58,219 nucleotides of DNA from Rhodobiaceae bacterium UBA7804. Lineage in GTDB: Bacteria; Pseudomonadota; Alphaproteobacteria; Parvibaculales; Parvibaculaceae. Under the pieces are notes generated by a model. That model was not told the origin of the DNA. It saw only the letters and a program-made list of their open reading frames with translations, and did not search any database. The stretch covers positions 1 through 58,219 of the forward strand of contig DLCG01000007.1 in NCBI GenBank assembly GCA_002480495.1. The letters are read 5' to 3'. Each line of letters starts with the position of its first letter. Within the stretch, counting starts at the first letter, position 1. A program made the position numbers and the translations under genes. Positions 44,548 through 53,097 of this stretch are shown one piece after another.

Positions 44548-45986
44548 CAGTTGCCCCCTCTGTTGCGGCGAATGCTTTCGCCCTCGTCGTCGCCGAGCCC
44601 CCTCAGCATGTCGACGAGCGGCCCCATTCGGGAGCCGAGAGACCCTTTCACCATCACCACATCGCCTGGTTCCACCGCCTCGCGGAGCGCCTCGCCCAGT
44701 TCGTCGGATGTTTCGGCATAGGCGCCCTGCAGGCTTTGCGGCAGCGCCTTGAAAAGCTCGCGCATATGCGGACCGCTCGCGAAGACGAGATCGACATCGG
44801 CAGCCTTGATCGGCTCGATAAGCCCGCGATGCATCGCGATGGAATCGTCGCCGAGCTCCAGCATGTCGCCGATGACGGCGATGCGGCGCCCCTTGCCCTC
44901 GGGCCTGGCTTGACCAAGCGCTTCCAGCGCCGCGCGCATCGAGGCAGGGTTGGCGTTGTAGCTTTCGTCGATCAGCGTGAACGGTCCGAGCGGCGTTTCG
45001 ACCTTGTGCCTTTCTCCCCGCCCCTTCGGCGCCTTGAGATGCGCCATGGCGAGGGCGGCCATGGCGAGATCGGCGTCGAGCGCATGGACAACGGCCAGCA
45101 TGGCAAGCGAGTTCATCACGATATGATGGCCGGGGACTGAAAGCTTGTAGGTGACGGGCTGGCCGCAGATCGTTGCGGAGACGCAGGAGCAGTCTTCCTT
45201 GAGCGCCGCCTTTTCAAGATGTGCATCCGCCTCCGGGTGTTCACCGAAGGAAATGATGCGTCCTGCCCCGCTGAGTTCCGCCTTGGCGCGCAGCCGGTCG
45301 TAATGCGGATTATCGCGATTGAGGATCGCGACGCCGCCCTTCTGCAGGCCGTCGAAAATTTCGCCCTTCGCATCGGCGATCTGCTCGACGCTGTCGAAGA
45401 AGGCCATGTGGACGGCTTCGACTGTCGTGATGAGCGCGGCGAAGGGTTCCACCAGCTTTGAAAGAGGCGTGATTTCGCCGGGGTGGTTCATGCCCACTTC
45501 GAAAATGCCGAAGCGCGTATCGGCGGGCATCCGCGCAAGCGAAAGCGGCACGCCCCACATATTATTATAGGAGGCGGCGGAAGCATGGGTCGGCCCCTGC
45601 TCGGACAGGATGAGGCGAAGCGCTTCCTTCGTGCCGGTCTTGCCGACGCTGCCCGTAACCGCAACGACCTTCGCCTGGGCGCGCTTGCGCGCCGCACGGC
45701 CAAGCGCATTGAGCGCCTCAAGCGTGTCCGCGACTTTCACAAGCGGGCCTGCCGCACGCATCGCATCATCCACGCGGGAGACGAGCGCGGCGGATGCGCC
45801 CTTCTTCAGCGCGCCTTCGACATAGGCATGACCGTCGGAATTTTCACCGACAATGGCGACGAAGAGGTCGCCCGGCTCAAGCGTCCGGCTGTCGATGGAG
45901 ACGCCACTGGCGTTCCATTCGCCGCCGATGGCTTCACCGCCCGTTGCCGAAATCACATCGGCTTTCGTCCACAGAGGCGTCGTCAT
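44547..45986 (-). CDS. murF: UDP-MurNAc-tripeptide--D-alanyl-D-alanine ligase
   Basis: Adds the D-Ala-D-Ala made by Ddl to UDP-MurNAc-tripeptide. 479 residues: N-terminal VSIDSRTLEPGDLFVAIVGENSDGHAYV region, P-loop VTGSVGKTGTKEAL, ASYNNMWGVPLSLARMP, FGIFEVGMNHPGEI and LIDESYNANPASMRAAL. The ATG at 45986 overlaps the murE stop (ATGA) and the gene ends in mraY. Confidence 0.98.
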   Translation of the reverse strand: MTTPLWTKADVISATGGEAIGGEWNASGVSIDSRTLEPGDLFVAIVGENSDGHAYVEGALKKGASAALVSRVDDAMRAAGPLVKVADTLEALNALGRAARKRAQAKVVAVTGSVGKTGTKEALRLILSEQGPTHASAASYNNMWGVPLSLARMPADTRFGIFEVGMNHPGEITPLSKLVEPFAALITTVEAVHMAFFDSVEQIADAKGEIFDGLQKGGVAILNRDNPHYDRLRAKAELSGAGRIISFGEHPEADAHLEKAALKEDCSCVSATICGQPVTYKLSVPGHHIVMNSLAMLAVVHALDADLAMAALAMAHLKAPKGRGERHKVETPLGPFTLIDESYNANPASMRAALEALGQARPEGKGRRIAVIGDMLELGDDSIAMHRGLIEPIKAADVDLVFASGPHMRELFKALPQSLQGAYAETSDELGEALREAVEPGDVVMVKGSLGSRMGPLVDMLRGLGDDEGESIRRNRGGN

Positions 45987-47452
45987 CGCGCACCTCCGAT
46001 CTTCTCCACCGCTGCCTCTATGGCCTCGTGGTCGGAGAAATGGACCGTCCTGTCGCCGATGATCTGGCCGGTCTCGTGGCCTTTGCCCGCGACGACAAGC
46101 ACATCGCCCTTTTCGAGCGAGCGCATCGCGGTCTCGATGGCTTCGGCCCGATCGCCGATCTCCGTCGCCTGCGGACAGCCCTTCATCACTTCGGCGCGAA
46201 TGACGCTCGCGCTTTCGCTGCGCGGATTGTCGTCCGTCACATAAACAAGGTCGGCGAGCTTCGCCGCAATCTCGCCCATGATCGGCCGCTTGCCGCGGTC
46301 CCGGTCGCCGCCGCATCCGAACACGACGGAAAGCCGCTTCTGCGTATGGGGCCGCATCGCCTCCAGCACATTCTGCAGCGCATCCGGCGTATGCGCATAG
46401 TCGACATAGACGGAAGCGCCGATGGGGAGATGCGCCACCTCCTCCATGCGCCCCTTGGCGCCGGTGAGCCTTTCGAGCGCCGCAAAGACCTTCTTCGCTT
46501 CCGCGCCGCAGCCGATGGCAAGCCCCGCTGCGACAAGCGCGTTCGACGCCTGGAAACCGCCCACCAGCGGCAGGTTCACTTCATAGTTCGCTCCGTCATG
46601 CACCAGACCGAGCGTCTGCCCGCGCAGCGTCGGTCTTGCCGAGGCGAGGAAGATGTCGCGGCCCTTGCGCCCGACCGAAATCAAGCGATGCCCGCGCGCC
46701 CAGGAAACGGCTTCGAATTCGGCGAACTGCGCACTGTCGGCATTGATGACTGCGACGCCGCCCGGCCCCATCACCTCGCCAAAGAGGCGCAGCTTCGCAT
46801 AGAGGTAGTCATCGAAGCTCGTATGGTAGTCCATGTGGTCGCGGGTGATATTGGTGAAACCCGCCGCCGCGAGCTTCGCACCGTCGAGCCGGTACTGCGC
46901 GAGCCCGTGGCTTGATGCTTCCATCGCAAGATGCGTGACGCCTTCCTTTGCGAGCGCGGCGAGCTCCGCCTGCAGCGCCACTGGGTCCGGCGTCGTGTAG
47001 CCGAGCGGGCGATCGCCCTTCGGGCTCGTGACGCCGAGTGTGCCGAGGCTTGCCGCCTGCTCGCCGAGCGCGGCCCAGATCTGGCGGGTGAAGGTCGCGA
47101 CGGATGTCTTGCCGTTCGTGCCCGTCACGGCTGCAATCGTCTTCGGCTGGGCACCGAAGAAACGCGCCGCCATCAAGGCGAGGCGCCGGCGCGGGTTTCG
47201 GTCGGCAATGACCGGCACATCCGCCTCGACCGCCGACCCTTGCGGAACGAGCAGCGCCGCCGCGCCCTTTTCAAGCGCCTGCCCGATGAACTTCGTGCCG
47301 TCGAGTTTCGTGCCCGGCAGCGCCGCAAAGAGATAGCCGGGCTGCACGGCGCGGCTGTCCGCCGTCAGGCCGACGATCTCCGTTGCCCCCCCTTCGGGGA
47401 GCGCCGGGGAATCGTTCCCGATCAACGCCGCAAGCTGCATGTCACCCAACAT
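45983..47452 (-). CDS. murE: UDP-MurNAc-tripeptide synthetase, meso-diaminopimelate type
   Basis: Adds the third residue of the stem peptide. 489 residues, P-loop VTGTNGKTSVATF, YTTPDPVALQ, MEASSHGLAQYRL, and DNPR at residues 408-411. DNPR is the signature for meso-diaminopimelate rather than L-Lys, so the organism has A1-gamma-type peptidoglycan. A 75-nt gap separates it from ftsI, the longest between mraZ and ftsA, and GGAG-like sequence precedes the ATG. Confidence 0.97.
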   Translation of the reverse strand: MLGDMQLAALIGNDSPALPEGGATEIVGLTADSRAVQPGYLFAALPGTKLDGTKFIGQALEKGAAALLVPQGSAVEADVPVIADRNPRRRLALMAARFFGAQPKTIAAVTGTNGKTSVATFTRQIWAALGEQAASLGTLGVTSPKGDRPLGYTTPDPVALQAELAALAKEGVTHLAMEASSHGLAQYRLDGAKLAAAGFTNITRDHMDYHTSFDDYLYAKLRLFGEVMGPGGVAVINADSAQFAEFEAVSWARGHRLISVGRKGRDIFLASARPTLRGQTLGLVHDGANYEVNLPLVGGFQASNALVAAGLAIGCGAEAKKVFAALERLTGAKGRMEEVAHLPIGASVYVDYAHTPDALQNVLEAMRPHTQKRLSVVFGCGGDRDRGKRPIMGEIAAKLADLVYVTDDNPRSESASVIRAEVMKGCPQATEIGDRAEAIETAMRSLEKGDVLVVAGKGHETGQIIGDRTVHFSDHEAIEAAVEKIGGAR

Positions 47453-47527
47453 TCTGTTTCAGCCGTCTACTCAACCCGGGGCCTTCTGCCCTTCCGTCCT
47501 CCCCCACCGAGGGGATGGCGATAAACT

Positions 47528-49315
47528 TCACTGTCCGCTCAACGTCTCGTAGGAGACGAGTTTCGCCTGCCTCAACACATCGTTTTCCTGGGGCTTCGTC
47601 GCCGGCTTGATGCCAAGCAGCGGCGCCACGCGCGAAATCACGCGCGCCGTCACCGGCGCCGCGTTCCACCCCGCGGTGGCATAGCCATAGGTTTCCTTGG
47701 TGGCCTTGGGCTCATCGAACATCACGATCATGGCGTAACGAGGATCGTTCGCCGGAAAAGCGCTGATGAAGGACGTAATGAGCTTGTTCCGGGAATAACC
47801 GCCCTTGATCGGCTTCTCGGCAGTGCCGGTCTTTCCCATCACCGGATAGCCCGGCACATCCGCCTTCCGGCCCGTGCCTTCCATGACGACAAGGCGCAGC
47901 AGTCCGCGCATCGTCGCGCTCGCCTCTGCCGAGATGACGCGCTCGCCAAGCCTTGGCTCGTTGTGGCGCAGGAAGGTCGGCTCCACCTTGAAACCGCCAT
48001 TGACGATGGTCGAAACCGCGGAGGCGACCTGGAGCGGCGTCACGGCGATACCATGGCCGTAAGAAGTCGTGATGGTCGACAGCTCACCCCAGCGCGCAGG
48101 GAGAAGCGGCGAACCGGCCTCCGGCAGCTCGATTTCGGGCCGGGTCAGCAGACCGAAACGCGCGAGATACTGACGGTGCTCTTCGCTTCCCAATTGCAGC
48201 GCGATCTTGGCCGTGCCGATATTCGAGGAATGGATGAAGACTTCCGGCACGGTGAGCCAACGGTTCTCCGCGTGATAGTCGTGAATCTTGAAACGCGCGA
48301 CCTGCAGCGGCTTGGTCGCATCGAAGCTTGCATTGATACCGACCTTGCCGCTGTCGAGCGCGGCCGCCAGCGTCACGGCCTTGAAAACCGAACCCATCTC
48401 GTAGACGCCGAGCGTCGCACGGTTGAAGCGGCTGTTGTCCGGAGAAGCCATCGGGTCGTTCGGGTCGAAATCGGGCAGAGAAGTCATCGCGACCACTTCG
48501 CCCGTATGCACGTCCATGATGACGCCGACCGCGGCCAGGGCGCTGAATTCCGCCATCGATTTTTCGAGTTCATCGCGCAACGCATGTTGCACATGCAGAT
48601 CGATGGAAAGCATGAGCGTGCGATTGCGGTCGAATTTGGGCCGTCCCGTGTCATCCTTGCGCGCGAAGGTATCGTCCATATAGCGCTCGATACCGGCGAT
48701 CCCCCGGTTGTCGATATCGACCATGCCGAGCACGTTGGAGCCCGTCTTGCCGTTCGGATAGACGCGCTTCTGTTCGTTGCGGAAGTCGAGACCCGGCATT
48801 CCGAGATAATGGACGGCATATTGCTGCTTTGGCGTCAGGTCCCGCTTCAGCCAGATGAAGGCGCGGCCCGTTTCGAGCTTCTGCGTCACGTCCTGCACAT
48901 CGAGGTCCGGCAGCACGCTGGCAAGCTGGCGGGCAGTTTCCGCGGGATCGATCACATAGCGCGCATCGGCAAAGAGGGAAGCCGTCGCAATATCCGTCGC
49001 CATCACCTCGCCGTTCCGGTCCACGATATCCGGGCGATGGATCTGCGTCGCCGCACTGGCAATCGCAACATTGCTCTCGCCGTCACCGCCCATGATGGCG
49101 AGGCCGACGAGCCGGGCGCCGACCAGCGTGAAGCAGGCGGCAAAGAGCGCAAGCGAAAGGAAGATACGGCGCTGCGACGGCGTCCGTCCCTCGCCGCCAC
49201 CGCTGCGCGGGGCGCGGGGCTTCGCGATTGCGTCATAGCCCGGCGGCAGATAACGCCCCTGGGCATGCGTGTCGGCGCGGCGGCCATTCTTCGAACCAGT
49301 GCGGGAGCCAATCAT
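47528..49315 (-). CDS. ftsI: Septal transpeptidase FtsI (PBP3)
   Basis: Class B penicillin-binding protein crosslinking septal peptidoglycan. 595 residues: basic cytoplasmic N-terminus, one membrane span (IFLSLALFAACFTLVGARLVGLAI), a pedestal domain with RPDIVDRNGEVMATDI, and a transpeptidase domain with S309-V-F-K312, S363-S-N365 and K495-T-G-T. It overlaps ftsL by ATGA. It works with FtsW, encoded 5.5 kb downstream. Confidence 0.97.
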   Translation of the reverse strand: MIGSRTGSKNGRRADTHAQGRYLPPGYDAIAKPRAPRSGGGEGRTPSQRRIFLSLALFAACFTLVGARLVGLAIMGGDGESNVAIASAATQIHRPDIVDRNGEVMATDIATASLFADARYVIDPAETARQLASVLPDLDVQDVTQKLETGRAFIWLKRDLTPKQQYAVHYLGMPGLDFRNEQKRVYPNGKTGSNVLGMVDIDNRGIAGIERYMDDTFARKDDTGRPKFDRNRTLMLSIDLHVQHALRDELEKSMAEFSALAAVGVIMDVHTGEVVAMTSLPDFDPNDPMASPDNSRFNRATLGVYEMGSVFKAVTLAAALDSGKVGINASFDATKPLQVARFKIHDYHAENRWLTVPEVFIHSSNIGTAKIALQLGSEEHRQYLARFGLLTRPEIELPEAGSPLLPARWGELSTITTSYGHGIAVTPLQVASAVSTIVNGGFKVEPTFLRHNEPRLGERVISAEASATMRGLLRLVVMEGTGRKADVPGYPVMGKTGTAEKPIKGGYSRNKLITSFISAFPANDPRYAMIVMFDEPKATKETYGYATAGWNAAPVTARVISRVAPLLGIKPATKPQENDVLRQAKLVSYETLSGQ

Positions 49316-49686
49316 TGGATGGTACTCCCCGGCATACCGATATCGCTCGCGGAAACACCCGCATAGCCGCCGAAGGGCTGGCGTTGCGGCACATAGAACT
49401 CATCGGCCATATGCGGCATCGGCACATCGTCGAAAGTGCCGATCTGCGCCGCGGTGAGGGGCTTCAGCTCCGTATAGCGTTTCGCCAGTTCCTGCAGCCG
49501 TTCCGGCTGATTGAGATAGGACCATTCGGCGCGAAGAACGCGAATGGCCTCCTGTTCCTTGGCAATCCGGCCCTCGAGCTGGCGAGCATGGCGATCCGCC
49601 GTCTCGGCGCGGTACTTGATGTCATAGAGACCGACCGACAGACCGATCACCGCCAGCACCAAAAGAAGATTGATGACACGGATCAT
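49312..49686 (-). CDS. ftsL: Cell division protein FtsL
   Basis: A 124-residue bitopic protein of the FtsQLB complex. A membrane span at residues 2-20 (IRVINLLLVLAVIGLSVGLYDIKY) is followed by a coiled coil (about 25-60; AETADRHARQLEGRIAKEQEAIRVLRAEWSYLNQPERLQELA is its span) with the WSYLNQPERL motif typical of alphaproteobacterial FtsL. A Gly/Pro-rich tail follows. Both ends overlap neighbours (rsmH and ftsI) by four bases. Confidence 0.93.
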   Translation of the reverse strand: MIRVINLLLVLAVIGLSVGLYDIKYRAETADRHARQLEGRIAKEQEAIRVLRAEWSYLNQPERLQELAKRYTELKPLTAAQIGTFDDVPMPHMADEFYVPQRQPFGGYAGVSASDIGMPGSTIQ

Positions 49687-50699
49687 GCGGCACCTCCGAG
49701 GAAGGAGGGCATGCTGCGAAGGCCGAGCGACGAAAGGTCGAGCGGAATGGCGGCAGCGCCGGTGCGCTCGGCGGCGCGCAGCTTGGCGGAGCGCGCGCGT
49801 GCATTCATCTCGATCTCGGCTTGCGACGCTTTGCGCGCCTTGTGCTCGATCTCGCGGAAGGAAGGTTCGACCTCCTTGCTTTCCGGCATGTATCGGTTAG
49901 CGCGGCCCGCACGCCCCGTCCGCTCGGCGAGAAAACGCTTCACGATGCGATCCTCGAGGGAGTGGAAGGCGACGACGGCGAGTCGGCCGCCCTCATGGAG
50001 AAGTGCCTCCGCGCCGGAAAGGCCGCGCGCAAGTTCGCCCAGTTCGTCGTTCACGAAAATCCGGAGCGCCTGAAAGGTACGCGTCGCGGGGTGGATCTTG
50101 TCCTGCGGACGGCGGCCAATGACACGCGCCACGATCTCCGCAAGTTCGAGCGTGCGGTGAAGCTCCGTCTCCTCGCGCGCCTTGACGATGGCGCGGGCGA
50201 CGGCCCGGGCACGCTTTTCTTCGCCGTAAACGGCAATGATGCGTGCGAGCTCGCCCTCGTCGAGATGGTTTACCGCATCGGCGGCGGAAGGCCCCTCCCC
50301 GCTCATGCGCATGTCGAGCGGCCCGTCCTGCTGGAAGGAGAAGCCGCGCTCGGCCTGGTCGAGCTGCATGGAAGACACGCCGACATCGAGCACCACGCCA
50401 TCGACCGTCTCGTGACCGAGCGCGCGAACGAGCCGTTCCATGTCGCCGAAGCAACCTTCGATCAGGGTGAGGCGACCACCATATTCAGGTTCGAGCGCAC
50501 GCCCGCGGAGGATCGCCGTCGGATCGCGATCGATGGCAAGCACCGCGCAATCGGCCGAGCCGAGGATCGCGCGCGTATAGCCGCCTGCACCGAAAGTTCC
50601 GTCCACATAGATGCCGCCGTCGCGAGGCTTGAGCACGTCGAGGACATCGGCCAGCATCACCGGAACATGAGGACTGTTGGTCTGGCCGGCATCGCTCAT
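49683..50699 (-). CDS. rsmH: 16S rRNA (cytosine1402-N4)-methyltransferase
   Basis: Methylates N4 of C1402 in 16S rRNA. 338 residues; HVPVMLADVLDVL at the N-terminus, SAM motif YVDGTFGAGGYTR, GVVLDVGVSSMQLDQAERGFSFQQDGPLDMRM (span of the family signature), and the C-terminal VAFHSLEDRIVKRFL. It overlaps mraZ and ftsL by four bases each. Also known as mraW. Confidence 0.98.
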   Translation of the reverse strand: MSDAGQTNSPHVPVMLADVLDVLKPRDGGIYVDGTFGAGGYTRAILGSADCAVLAIDRDPTAILRGRALEPEYGGRLTLIEGCFGDMERLVRALGHETVDGVVLDVGVSSMQLDQAERGFSFQQDGPLDMRMSGEGPSAADAVNHLDEGELARIIAVYGEEKRARAVARAIVKAREETELHRTLELAEIVARVIGRRPQDKIHPATRTFQALRIFVNDELGELARGLSGAEALLHEGGRLAVVAFHSLEDRIVKRFLAERTGRAGRANRYMPESKEVEPSFREIEHKARKASQAEIEMNARARSAKLRAAERTGAAAIPLDLSSLGLRSMPSFLGGAA

Positions 50700-51166
50700 T
50701 GGCCACCCCCGCTTTGTGCCGCCGGGGACCGCAACATGTCGCGGTATTTCTGGGCGTCCTCTAGCGCCTTCGCGTAATAGGCGTCATAGGCCTTGGGCTC
50801 CCAGATCTGGAAGCGCTGGCCCATGCCCACGAAAGTCGCCTCATCCGTGATGCCGGCAATGTTGCGGAGCGCCTCTGGCAGGATGACGCGTCCGTCGGCA
50901 TCGAAATTGAGCTCCGCGCTTTCGCCGATCAGCACTGCCGACAGGGTCTGGCGTTCCGGCGCGAAGGGGTCGAGCCGGTCCAGCATCTGATCGATCACGT
51001 CGGAAAAGGCAGGTCCGCACCCTTCGATGAAGGCGCCGGGGTTGAGCGGCGGAAACAGGATCACGCCATTGAGGCCCTGGGCGATCGTCACGGCGCGGAA
51101 CTTCGCGGGGACGGAAATACGCCCCTTCGCGTCGATCTTGTTCGTGAAACGCCCCCGGAACGACAT
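50696..51166 (-). CDS. mraZ: Transcriptional regulator MraZ
   Basis: AbrB-like ring-forming DNA-binding protein that represses the division operon. 156 residues with two SpoVT/AbrB half-domains, each with the family motif: DAKGRISVPAKFR (about 12-24) and DADGRVILPEALR (about 89-101). GAGG lies about 7 nt before the ATG. Its own operator, a decamer array over the promoter, is visible at 51257-51312. First gene of the cluster; the stop overlaps rsmH. Confidence 0.97.
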   Translation of the reverse strand: MSFRGRFTNKIDAKGRISVPAKFRAVTIAQGLNGVILFPPLNPGAFIEGCGPAFSDVIDQMLDRLDPFAPERQTLSAVLIGESAELNFDADGRVILPEALRNIAGITDEATFVGMGQRFQIWEPKAYDAYYAKALEDAQKYRDMLRSPAAQSGGGQ

Positions 51167-51256
51167 CGTCCGACCTCTTCCCCTTTATCGGGCCTGCCCC
51201 CTCCTGCCCGAGGGAGCCCTTCGTCCACGGGACCGGCTGGCACCATTCGGGGCAGC

Positions 51257-51312
51257 ATGGCCTTGTACGGGACATCATGGGATAACATGGGATTATATGG
51301 GCGTCAACGGGA
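51257..51312. repeat. MraZ operator: direct repeats in 10-bp register
   Basis: A(T/C)GGGN units start at 51267, 51277, 51287, 51297 and 51307, with a weaker ATGGCC at 51257; spacing is exactly 10 bp throughout. TGGGN direct repeats upstream of mraZ are the known MraZ binding sites. The motif reads on the strand opposite to mraZ. The array covers the putative promoter. Confidence 0.85.
51279..51307 (-). promoter_or_regulatory. Putative mraZ promoter inside the MraZ repeats
   Basis: On the minus strand TTGACG (51307-51302) is followed after 17 nt by TATCCC (51284-51279), a weak -10. A perfect TATAAT (51297-51292) also occurs here but has no -35 at good spacing. Either way initiation would be covered by the MraZ array. 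Confidence 0.45.
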
Positions 51313-51353
51313 AACCCCAGTATTTTCGCGGTTTTACGCGGTATTCGAGCTGC

Positions 51354-51368
51354 TTAACAGGTCATTAA
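51354..51368. promoter_or_regulatory. CtrA-type box upstream of mraZ
   Basis: TTAA, seven bases (CAGGTCA), TTAA: an exact match to the full CtrA consensus TTAA-N7-TTAA. TTAA is rare in this GC-rich window, so chance is unlikely but not excluded. It lies about 47 bp upstream of the putative mraZ -35. Confidence 0.6.
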
Positions 51369-51385
51369 AACTGCCGATATTTAGA

Positions 51386-51400
51386 GAACATAAGAAGAAC
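51386..51400. promoter_or_regulatory. LexA (SOS) box, alphaproteobacterial type
   Basis: GAAC, seven bases (ATAAGAA), GAAC: an exact match to the direct-repeat LexA site of alphaproteobacteria. On the minus strand TTGTTC inside the site could be a -35 pointing to mraZ. A further GTTC at 51409-51412 makes an AGAACA/TGTTCT inverted repeat with the second half. Confidence 0.6.
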
Positions 51401-51660
51401 AAATATCTGTTCTTTAGGCCTGTCTGTGCACTTCCGGAACACTCCGGCTATGCAGGAAGGCAGCACGAGCGATCGGCAGGCCTGACGTAGAACCCGGCCA
51501 GCGGGGATAAGAAGAGGTAAGCAAGGGCGATGCGATTTACGGGCCGGGCTTTCGCGTCGGGAAACGACCCGAAACCGTGGAGCCGCCATCTCTCCTCCCG
51601 CGACTGGTGCGTGGAAGCATGACGGTTTCGCGACGCTTCGATGACAGTGGAGGAAAAACA
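51401..51660. other. Intergenic stretch between LexA box and rnpB, nothing recognised
   Basis: I find no credible gene here. Short frames such as a 30-codon ATG frame at 51530-51622 on the plus strand lack support. One GGGGATAA octamer (51503) recalls the repeat elements elsewhere, but no iterons accompany it. Confidence 0.5.
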
Positions 51661-52034
<374 letters not shown>

Positions 52035-52134
52035 TTGACATGAGCCGAAACATCTTGCCCGTCAAGGCTTGCATATCGCGCGCGCCGTGCCGACATAGGC
52101 CGCAACGTCAAAAATCAGCATCGGGAGGAACCGC

Positions 52135-53097
52135 ATGAAAGCCGCCGTCTATTATGAGAACGGACCGCCAGGGGTCTTCAAATATGAGGACGTCGAAGAC
52201 CCGGCCTGCCTGCCCGAAGGCATACTGATCGATGTCGAGGCGGTGAGCATCGAAGGCGGCGACACGCTGAACCGCGCGCGCGGCGAGCTTGCGACCGTGC
52301 CGCACATCGTCGGCTATCAGGCAGCAGGCACGATCGTGGAAGTCGGCGAGAAGGTCACGAACTTCAAGCCGGGTCAGCGCGTGACGACCGTCAACATGCA
52401 CGGCTCGCACGCGGAGAAACGCTCCGTCTTCGCACAGACGGCCTGGGCTGTGCCGGACGGCATGGACATCAGGACGGCATCCGCGATCCCCGTTCCTTTC
52501 GGCACGGCGCATGACTGCCTCTTCGAATTCGGCCGCCTGAAGGAAGGCGAAACGGTTCTCATCCAGGCGGGCGCAAGCGCCGTCGGCCTTGCGGCGATCC
52601 AGCTCGCGAAGCGCGCGGGCGCAACGGTGATCGCGACGGCATCGAGCGCGGAGAAGCTCGACAGGCTCCGCGAATATGGAATGGATCACGGCATCAACTA
52701 CAAGACGCAGGATCTCGTCGCGGAGGCGATGCGCCTCACCGACAATCGCGGCGTCGATCTCGTCGTCGATCCTGTCGGCGGCCCGACGCTCCAGAAGTCG
52801 ATCCTCGCGCTTGGCTATCGCGGGCGCGTTTCGACGGTAGGCGATGCGGGGCGCGAAGACGCGCTGATGGACCTCTCGACGCTGCGCGCGGGCAACCGCT
52901 CGATCACCGGCGTCTTTCTCGGCGCGGAAATCTTCACGGATCGCGTCTACAGGAACATCGAAAAGATGATCGCAGAGATCGCGAAGGGCGAACTGAAGGT
53001 GGTGCTCGACAAGAGTTTCGCCCTCAAGGACGCGGCAGCGGCGCATGAATATATCGAAAGCCGCAAGGCCTTCGGCCGCGTGACGCTCACGCCTTAA
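52135..53097 (+). CDS. Zinc-independent quinone oxidoreductase-like protein (MDR family)
   Basis: A 320-residue NADPH:quinone oxidoreductase-type medium-chain reductase. The N-terminal GroES-like domain has VGYQAAGTIVEVGEKVTNFKPGQRV. The Rossmann domain has IQAGASAVGLAAIQLAKRAGATVIATASSAEKL (span) with the AxxGVG-like motif ASAVGLA, and VDLVVDPVGGPTL. No zinc-ligand Cys pattern is visible, consistent with the zeta-crystallin branch. The substrate is unknown. Its TAA and the stop of the convergent amidase gene share the four bases TTAA. Confidence 0.9.
   Translation: MKAAVYYENGPPGVFKYEDVEDPACLPEGILIDVEAVSIEGGDTLNRARGELATVPHIVGYQAAGTIVEVGEKVTNFKPGQRVTTVNMHGSHAEKRSVFAQTAWAVPDGMDIRTASAIPVPFGTAHDCLFEFGRLKEGETVLIQAGASAVGLAAIQLAKRAGATVIATASSAEKLDRLREYGMDHGINYKTQDLVAEAMRLTDNRGVDLVVDPVGGPTLQKSILALGYRGRVSTVGDAGREDALMDLSTLRAGNRSITGVFLGAEIFTDRVYRNIEKMIAEIAKGELKVVLDKSFALKDAAAAHEYIESRKAFGRVTLTP

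Noticed and set aside
42238..44721. Another 800-codon plus-strand frame opposite murD, mraY and murF
   Set aside because: Antisense shadow of recognisable Mur genes, with an unnatural amino-acid composition.
51292..51297. Perfect TATAAT on the minus strand taken as the main mraZ -10
   Set aside because: The hexamer at the right distance upstream does not resemble a -35; I kept it only as an alternative to the TTGACG/TATCCC pair.
51530..51622. 30-codon plus-strand frame downstream of the LexA box, considered as an SOS-induced peptide such as a SidA-like division inhibitor
   Set aside because: It has no hydrophobic segment and no convincing promoter, and its ribosome site is only fair. SidA-type peptides are membrane proteins.
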